Part shown: positions 5,664 to 9,223 of the stretch, in pieces
Layout: each line of letters begins with the position of its first letter
Position numbering within the stretch: position 1 is the first letter of the stretch
Assembly: GCA_028698405.1 (NCBI GenBank)
Contig: JAQVDF010000040.1
Coordinates: 1-9,223 of the forward strand
Direction: 5' to 3'
DNA length: 9,223 nucleotides
From: Phenylobacterium sp.
GTDB lineage: Bacteria > Pseudomonadota > Alphaproteobacteria > Caulobacterales > Caulobacteraceae
Translations under genes and position numbers: made by a program
Notes under the pieces: generated by a model
What the model was told of the DNA's origin: nothing
The model's input: the letters and a program-made list of their open reading frames with translations, nothing else
The model's database searches: none

Positions 5664-6095
5664 ATGCTTCAGCCGAAGAAGACCAAGTACCGCAAGCAGT
5701 TCAAGGGCCGCATCCACGGGATGTCGAAGGGCGGCTTCACCCTGAATTTCGGCTCCTACGGGCTGAAGTCGGTGGAGCCCGAGCGGATCACCGCTCGCCA
5801 GATCGAGGCCGCCCGTCGGGCCATCACCCGCCAGATGAAGCGTCAGGGCCGGGTGTGGATCCGCATCTTCCCGGACGTGCCGGTGAGCGACAAGCCGGCG
5901 GAAGTCCGGATGGGTAAGGGCAAGGGTTCGATCGACTACTGGGCCGCCCGCGTCGCGCCCGGCCGGATCATGTTCGAGATCGACGGCGTGCCCGACGACA
6001 TCGCCCGCGAGGCCCTCCGGCTCGGCGCGGCCAAGCTGCCGGTGAAGACCCGTATCGTGACCCGCATCGACGCGGCGGCCGCGGAGCAGGCGTGA
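5664..6095 (+). CDS. rplP: 50S ribosomal protein L16
   Basis: The product has 143 residues (E. coli 136). [16 protein letters not shown] at the start, VRMGKGKG at 81-88 and [11 protein letters not shown] near the C-terminus are diagnostic. L16 is a late-assembly protein that helps shape the A-site region and the A-tRNA elbow contact. R82 aligns with E. coli R81, which is hydroxylated by the YcfD/RoxA oxygenase, so the target residue is present; whether this organism has the enzyme is unknown. The stop TGA overlaps the rpmC start. Confidence 0.98.
   Translation: MLQPKKTKYRKQFKGRIHGMSKGGFTLNFGSYGLKSVEPERITARQIEAARRAITRQMKRQGRVWIRIFPDVPVSDKPAEVRMGKGKGSIDYWAARVAPGRIMFEIDGVPDDIAREALRLGAAKLPVKTRIVTRIDAAAAEQA
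6083..6090 (+). promoter_or_regulatory. Shine-Dalgarno site that decides the rpmC start
   Basis: GGAGCAGG inside the rplP end supplies GGAG 8 nt before ATG 6095 and 5 nt before GTG 6092. The ATG fits both the spacing and the usual L29 N-terminus better. Confidence 0.55.
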
Positions 6096-6289
6096 TGAAG
6101 ATCGACGAAGTGCGGGGCATGACGCCCGACCAGCTGACCGAAGCCCTCGTGAACCTGAAGAAAGAGCAGTTCAACCTGCGCTTTCAACAGGCGACGGGCC
6201 AGGTCGAAAAGACCCACCGGTTCGAGGAAGTCCGCAGGGACATCGCCCGGATCAAGACCGTCCTGCGCGTCAAGCAGGCGACGGCCTAA
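6095..6289 (+). CDS. rpmC: 50S ribosomal protein L29
   Basis: The 64-residue product (E. coli 63) reads [20 protein letters not shown], then [16 protein letters not shown] and a C-terminal [11 protein letters not shown] helix, the two-helix hairpin of L29. It sits next to L23 at the exit tunnel and takes part in docking of nascent-chain factors. An in-frame GTG at 6092 would add one Met; the ATG at 6095, overlapping the rplP stop as TGATG, is preferred. This is one of two places in the window with a tandem GTG-ATG start. rpsQ follows after 13 nt with a strong AAGGAGA. Confidence 0.95.
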   Translation: MKIDEVRGMTPDQLTEALVNLKKEQFNLRFQQATGQVEKTHRFEEVRRDIARIKTVLRVKQATA

Positions 6290-6302
6290 GGAGACCTGAA
6301 CG

Positions 6303-6551
6303 ATGCCCAAGCGAATTCTCGAAGGCGTTGTCGTCTCCGACAAGGGCGACAAGACCGTGGTGGTGAAGGTCGAGCGGACCTTCCTGCATCCGCTGCTGAA
6401 GAAGACCGTGCGCCGGTCCAAGAAGTACCACGCGCACGACGAGGCCAACGCCTACAAGGTGGGCGAGCTGGCCCGCATCATCGAGTGCGCGCCGCGCTCC
6501 AAACTCAAGACCTGGGAAGTGCTGCCTAAGGGCGGCGCCCAGCAAGCCTAG
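6303..6551 (+). CDS. rpsQ: 30S ribosomal protein S17
   Basis: The 82-residue product (E. coli 84) is a small OB-fold protein. [20 protein letters not shown] at the start and [19 protein letters not shown] at 29-47 are the conserved S17 segments. S17 is a primary binder of 16S rRNA in the 30S body. It has the clearest ribosome site of the cluster (AAGGAGA, 6288-6294, 8 nt from ATG). In the classical E. coli order this is the last gene of the S10 operon, but here rplN follows after only 14 nt with no terminator or promoter space. Confidence 0.97.
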   Translation: MPKRILEGVVVSDKGDKTVVVKVERTFLHPLLKKTVRRSKKYHAHDEANAYKVGELARIIECAPRSKLKTWEVLPKGGAQQA

Positions 6552-6565
6552 GAGAGGGACGTCTC

Positions 6566-6934
6566 ATGATCCAGATGCAGACCAACCTCGATGTGGCCGA
6601 CAACTCCGGCGCCCGCCGGGTGATGTGCATCAAGGTGCTGGGCGGAGCCAAGCGGCGCTACGCCGGCGTCGGCGACAAGATCGTCGTGTCGGTGAAGGAA
6701 GCCATTCCGCGCGGCCGCGTGAAGAAGGGCGACGTGCTGCAGGCGATTGTCGTGCGCACCTCCTCGCCCATCAAGCGCAAGGACGGTTCGCTGATCCGCT
6801 TCGACAAGAACGCGGCCGTCATCGTCAACAAGCAGAGCGAGCCGATCGGCACGCGGATCTTCGGCCCGGTTCCCCGCGAACTGCGCGCCAAGAACCACAT
6901 GAAGATCATCTCGCTGGCCCCCGAGGTTCTGTAG
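6566..6934 (+). CDS. rplN: 50S ribosomal protein L14
   Basis: The 122-residue product (E. coli 123) is nearly invariant: [20 protein letters not shown] at the start, [14 protein letters not shown] at 44-57, [12 protein letters not shown] at 95-106 and the terminal [11 protein letters not shown]14 forms inter-subunit bridge contacts with 16S rRNA and is the docking site for the silencing factor RsfS in other bacteria. It is the first gene of the classical spc set. A purine-rich AGGAGAGGG (6550-6558) that overlaps the rpsQ stop serves as its ribosome site. rplX starts 2 nt after the stop. Confidence 0.98.
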   Translation: MIQMQTNLDVADNSGARRVMCIKVLGGAKRRYAGVGDKIVVSVKEAIPRGRVKKGDVLQAIVVRTSSPIKRKDGSLIRFDKNAAVIVNKQSEPIGTRIFGPVPRELRAKNHMKIISLAPEVL

Positions 6935-6936
6935 AG

Positions 6937-7251
6937 ATGGCCGCGAAGATCAAGAAGGGCGACCGCGTCGTCGTCCTCACCGGCAAGGACAAGGGCAAGA
7001 CCGGCCAGGTCCTGAAGGTGTTTCCGAAAGAGCAGCGCGTGCTGGTCGAGGGCCTGAACATGGTCCAGCGCCATACGCGTCCGTCGCAAGGCGATCCCCA
7101 GGGCGGGATCAAGAACAAGGAAGCGCCGCTGCACGTCTCGAACGTCGCCGTCGCCGATTCCAAGGGCAAGCCGACCCGCGTGGGCTTCCGCGTCGAGGAC
7201 GGCAAGAAGGTGCGGTTCGCCAAGACGACCGGCGAGGTGATCCATGGCTGA
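6937..7251 (+). CDS. rplX: 50S ribosomal protein L24
   Basis: The 104-residue product matches the E. coli length. The open frame extends far upstream through rplN, but the real start is ATG 6937, giving [20 protein letters not shown], the normal L24 N-terminus 2 nt after the rplN stop. The KOW motif spans about residues 7-33. [13 protein letters not shown] and [15 protein letters not shown] are further signatures. L24 is one of the two proteins that start 50S assembly, binding the 5' end of 23S rRNA. Its last 8 nt overlap the start of rplE. Confidence 0.96.
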   Translation: MAAKIKKGDRVVVLTGKDKGKTGQVLKVFPKEQRVLVEGLNMVQRHTRPSQGDPQGGIKNKEAPLHVSNVAVADSKGKPTRVGFRVEDGKKVRFAKTTGEVIHG

Positions 7252-7801
7252 GAAAGCTTACGAGCCGCGGCTGAAGACCGAATACCGCGAGCGCATTCGC
7301 GCGCGGCTGAAGGAGCAGTTCGGCTACACCAACGAAATGCAGATCCCCAAGCTGGACAAGATCGTCATCAACATGGGGGTCGGGGAAGCCGTCGCGGACT
7401 CGAAGAAGATCCAGTCGGCCCTTGCGGACCTGGCGAAGATCGCCGGCCAGAAGCCGGTGTCGACCAAGGCCCGTAAGTCGGTCGCCAACTTCAAGCTGCG
7501 CGAAGGCATGGCGATCGGCGCGAAGGTCACCCTTCGCAAGGACCGCATGTACGAGTTCCTGGACCGGCTGATCACCATCGCCCTGCCGCGGGTGAAGGAC
7601 TTCCGGGGCCTGAGGCCGACCTCGTTCGACGGGCGCGGCAACTACGCCATGGGTCTGAAGGAACACATCGTGTTCCCGGAGATCAACTACGACCAGATCG
7701 ACCAGATCTGGGGCATGGACATCGTCGTCACCACCACCGCGAAGACCGACGAGGAAGCGCGCGCGCTCCTCAAGGAATTCCAGTTCCCGTTCAACGCGTA
7801 A
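7244..7801 (+). CDS. rplE: 50S ribosomal protein L5
   Basis: The 185-residue product (E. coli 179) carries [12 protein letters not shown] (39-50), [11 protein letters not shown] (113-123), [10 protein letters not shown] (128-137) and the C-terminal [15 protein letters not shown]5 binds 5S rRNA with L18 and contacts the P-site tRNA and the 30S head. It begins inside rplX (8-nt overlap); GAGGTGA at 7234-7240 serves as its ribosome site. In E. coli the rplX-rplE junction is where S8 binds to repress spc translation. I did not establish an equivalent hairpin here. Confidence 0.98.
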   Translation: MAEKAYEPRLKTEYRERIRARLKEQFGYTNEMQIPKLDKIVINMGVGEAVADSKKIQSALADLAKIAGQKPVSTKARKSVANFKLREGMAIGAKVTLRKDRMYEFLDRLITIALPRVKDFRGLRPTSFDGRGNYAMGLKEHIVFPEINYDQIDQIWGMDIVVTTTAKTDEEARALLKEFQFPFNA

Positions 7802-7820
7802 GGGCGGGAGAGGACAAGCA

Positions 7821-8126
7821 ATGGCCAAGAAGAGCGCCGTCAACCGCAACGAGATGGTCAAGAGGCTCGTCAAGCAGTACGCCGCCAAGCGCGCGGAGCT
7901 GAAGGCGATCGCCAACGACGAGAGCCTGCCGCTCGAGGATCGTTTCGAAGCCCGCCTGAAGCTCGCCGAGCTGCCCCGCAACTCGGCTCCGAACCGCATC
8001 CGCAACCGGTGCGAGGTCACCGGGCGGCCGCGCGGCTATTACCGCAAGCTCAAGATGAGCCGGATCACGCTGCGGGACCTGGGGTCCCACGGCCAGATCC
8101 CCGGCCTCGTCAAGTCGAGCTGGTAG
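7821..8126 (+). CDS. rpsN: 30S ribosomal protein S14, zinc-independent (C-) form
   Basis: The product has 101 residues, the long S14 form as in E. coli. The zinc-ribbon cysteines of the short C+ form are absent: C64 remains, but the other three positions are T67, S80 and T83, within [15 protein letters not shown] and [10 protein letters not shown]. It therefore should not need zinc. S14 sits in the 30S head near S3 and S10. A 19-nt gap after rplE, the largest within the operon, carries GGGAGAGGA as the ribosome site. The C-terminus [14 protein letters not shown] is typical. Confidence 0.98.
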   Translation: MAKKSAVNRNEMVKRLVKQYAAKRAELKAIANDESLPLEDRFEARLKLAELPRNSAPNRIRNRCEVTGRPRGYYRKLKMSRITLRDLGSHGQIPGLVKSSW

Positions 8127-8137
8127 GGGAGGGTCTC

Positions 8138-8533
8138 ATGGTCAACGACCCCATCGGCGACATGATCGCCCGCATCAAGAACGCCGCCACCCGCGGCCGC
8201 CAGAAGGTCTCGACGCCCGCGTCCAAGATGCGGGCCCGCGTCCTCGACGTGCTGCTGGAGGAAGGCTACATCCGCGGCTACCACCTGGTGGAGAAGCCGG
8301 GCGCCTTCCCCGAGTTCGAGATCGAGCTGAAGTACTTCGACAACCAGCCCGTGATCGTCGAGATCAAGCGGGTGTCGAAGCCGGGCCGCCGGGTCTACTC
8401 GTCGATCGCCGACCTGAAGCCGGTGAAGAACGGCCTCGGGATCTCGATCCTGTCGACGCCCAAGGGCGTCATGTCCGACTCCGCCGCCCGCGACGCCAAC
8501 GTCGGCGGCGAAGTGCTCTGCCGGGTCTACTAA
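8138..8533 (+). CDS. rpsH: 30S ribosomal protein S8
   Basis: The open frame continues upstream into rpsN, but ATG 8138 gives [20 protein letters not shown], the conserved S8 start, 131 residues in all (E. coli 130), preceded by a GGGGAGGG run. The RNA-binding loop [13 protein letters not shown] (106-118) near the C-terminus is intact. S8 is a central primary binder of 16S rRNA and, in E. coli, the repressor of spc operon translation. rplF begins 1 nt after the stop. Confidence 0.97.
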   Translation: MVNDPIGDMIARIKNAATRGRQKVSTPASKMRARVLDVLLEEGYIRGYHLVEKPGAFPEFEIELKYFDNQPVIVEIKRVSKPGRRVYSSIADLKPVKNGLGISILSTPKGVMSDSAARDANVGGEVLCRVY

Positions 8534-8534
8534 G

Positions 8535-9068
8535 ATGTCGCGGATCGGAAAGAAGCCGGTGACCATCCCCTCGGGGGTGACGGTCACCCTCGACGGCCAG
8601 ACGCTGACGGTGAAGGGCCCCAAGGGGCAGCTCTCCTGGACGCTGGCCGACGAGATCGAAGCGAAGCTGGAAGGCTCGGAGCTCACGCTCTCGAAGCGCG
8701 AGGAGACCACGCGGGCGCAAGCCATGTGGGGCCTGTCGCGCACGCTGGTGAACAACATAGTCACCGGCGTCACCTCCGGCTACGAGCGCACGCTCGAGCT
8801 GGTCGGCGTCGGCTACCGGGCCGCGATGAAGGGCAACGCGCTCTCCATGCAGCTCGGTTTCTCGCACGAGGTGGACATCGCGCCGCCGCCGGGCGTGACC
8901 TTCGCCACGCCGAAGCAAACCGAGATCAAGATCAGCGGGATCGACAAGCAGGTCGTCGGCGAGATCGCCGCCCAGATTCGCCGCATCCGCCCGCCCGAAC
9001 CCTACAAGGGCAAGGGCGTGCGCTACGCCGGCGAGAAGGTCCGCCGCAAGGAAGGCAAGAAGAAGTAG
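8535..9068 (+). CDS. rplF: 50S ribosomal protein L6
   Basis: The 177-residue product equals the E. coli length. It has the two-fold repeated L6 domain structure: [15 protein letters not shown] at the start, [14 protein letters not shown] (83-96) at the domain junction, and [23 protein letters not shown] (155-177), the rRNA-binding C-terminus. L6 binds helix 97 of 23S rRNA next to the sarcin-ricin loop and is needed for late 50S assembly. No good ribosome site is visible and only 1 nt separates it from rpsH, so translation probably depends on ribosomes finishing rpsH. Confidence 0.98.
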   Translation: MSRIGKKPVTIPSGVTVTLDGQTLTVKGPKGQLSWTLADEIEAKLEGSELTLSKREETTRAQAMWGLSRTLVNNIVTGVTSGYERTLELVGVGYRAAMKGNALSMQLGFSHEVDIAPPPGVTFATPKQTEIKISGIDKQVVGEIAAQIRRIRPPEPYKGKGVRYAGEKVRRKEGKKK

Positions 9069-9071
9069 GCC

Positions 9072-9223
9072 ATGTCTATCTCTGCTCGTGACTCCACCAA
9101 GCGGCGCGCTCAGCGCAACCGGACCCGCCTGCGCAAGCTGGCGAACGGGCGTCTGCGCCTGTCGGTCTTCCGCTCGTCCAAGAACATCTACGCTCAGGTC
9201 ATCGACGATGAGCGCGGAGTGAC
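9072..9223 (+). CDS. rplR: 50S ribosomal protein L18, N-terminal part (cut by right edge)
   Basis: The first 50 codons are present, starting [20 protein letters not shown] and continuing through [20 protein letters not shown] to the window end without a stop. The [15 protein letters not shown] block is the L18 signature. L18 binds 5S rRNA together with L5. It starts 3 nt after the rplF stop. The next genes would be expected to be rpsE, rpmD and rplO by the conserved spc order, but they are outside the window. Confidence 0.95.
   Translation, partial: MSISARDSTKRRAQRNRTRLRKLANGRLRLSVFRSSKNIYAQVIDDERGV

Overview
This high-GC window is the ribosomal-protein S10-spc supercluster of an alphaproteobacterium. 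The protein sequences (L3 with an Ala/Glu-rich tail, S3 with an Arg/Asp-rich tail, zinc-free 101-residue S14) and the general style of the operon suggest Caulobacterales, such as Caulobacter, Phenylobacterium or relatives. I cannot fix the genus from the sequence alone.

Layout. Positions 1-52 are the last codons of an elongation factor Tu gene (tuf), closed by a strong intrinsic terminator (76-109). A 200-nt gap follows with two small inverted repeats. Then comes one accessory gene (253-1086) for a secreted, repetitive beta-helix protein of the head-GIN/DUF2807 type, with eight GSGD-like turns at about 19-residue spacing. A 284-nt non-coding region (1087-1370) holds candidate promoters, a GGAAC-N15-CGTT element, an imperfect direct repeat and a boxA-like motif. 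From 1371 to the right edge, eighteen ribosomal protein genes run on the + strand: rpsJ, rplC, rplD, rplW, rplB, rpsS, rplV, rpsC, rplP, rpmC, rpsQ, rplN, rplX, rplE, rpsN, rpsH, rplF and a truncated rplR.

How it works together. The eighteen genes have gaps of at most 19 nt or overlap, and I see no terminator or room for a full promoter at the usual S10/spc boundary (rpsQ-rplN). The simplest reading is one long co-transcribed unit started in the 1087-1370 leader, with translational coupling at the overlapping junctions. The tuf terminator and the inserted GIN-domain gene separate this unit from the upstream str-type genes, which in many relatives run directly from tuf into rpsJ.

The coding content is mostly ordinary and highly conserved. 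The parts worth a second look are the GIN-domain gene placed between two core translation operons and the control elements in the rpsJ leader. I found no evidence for a new multi-gene system. The long minus-strand open frames are high-GC shadows of real genes.
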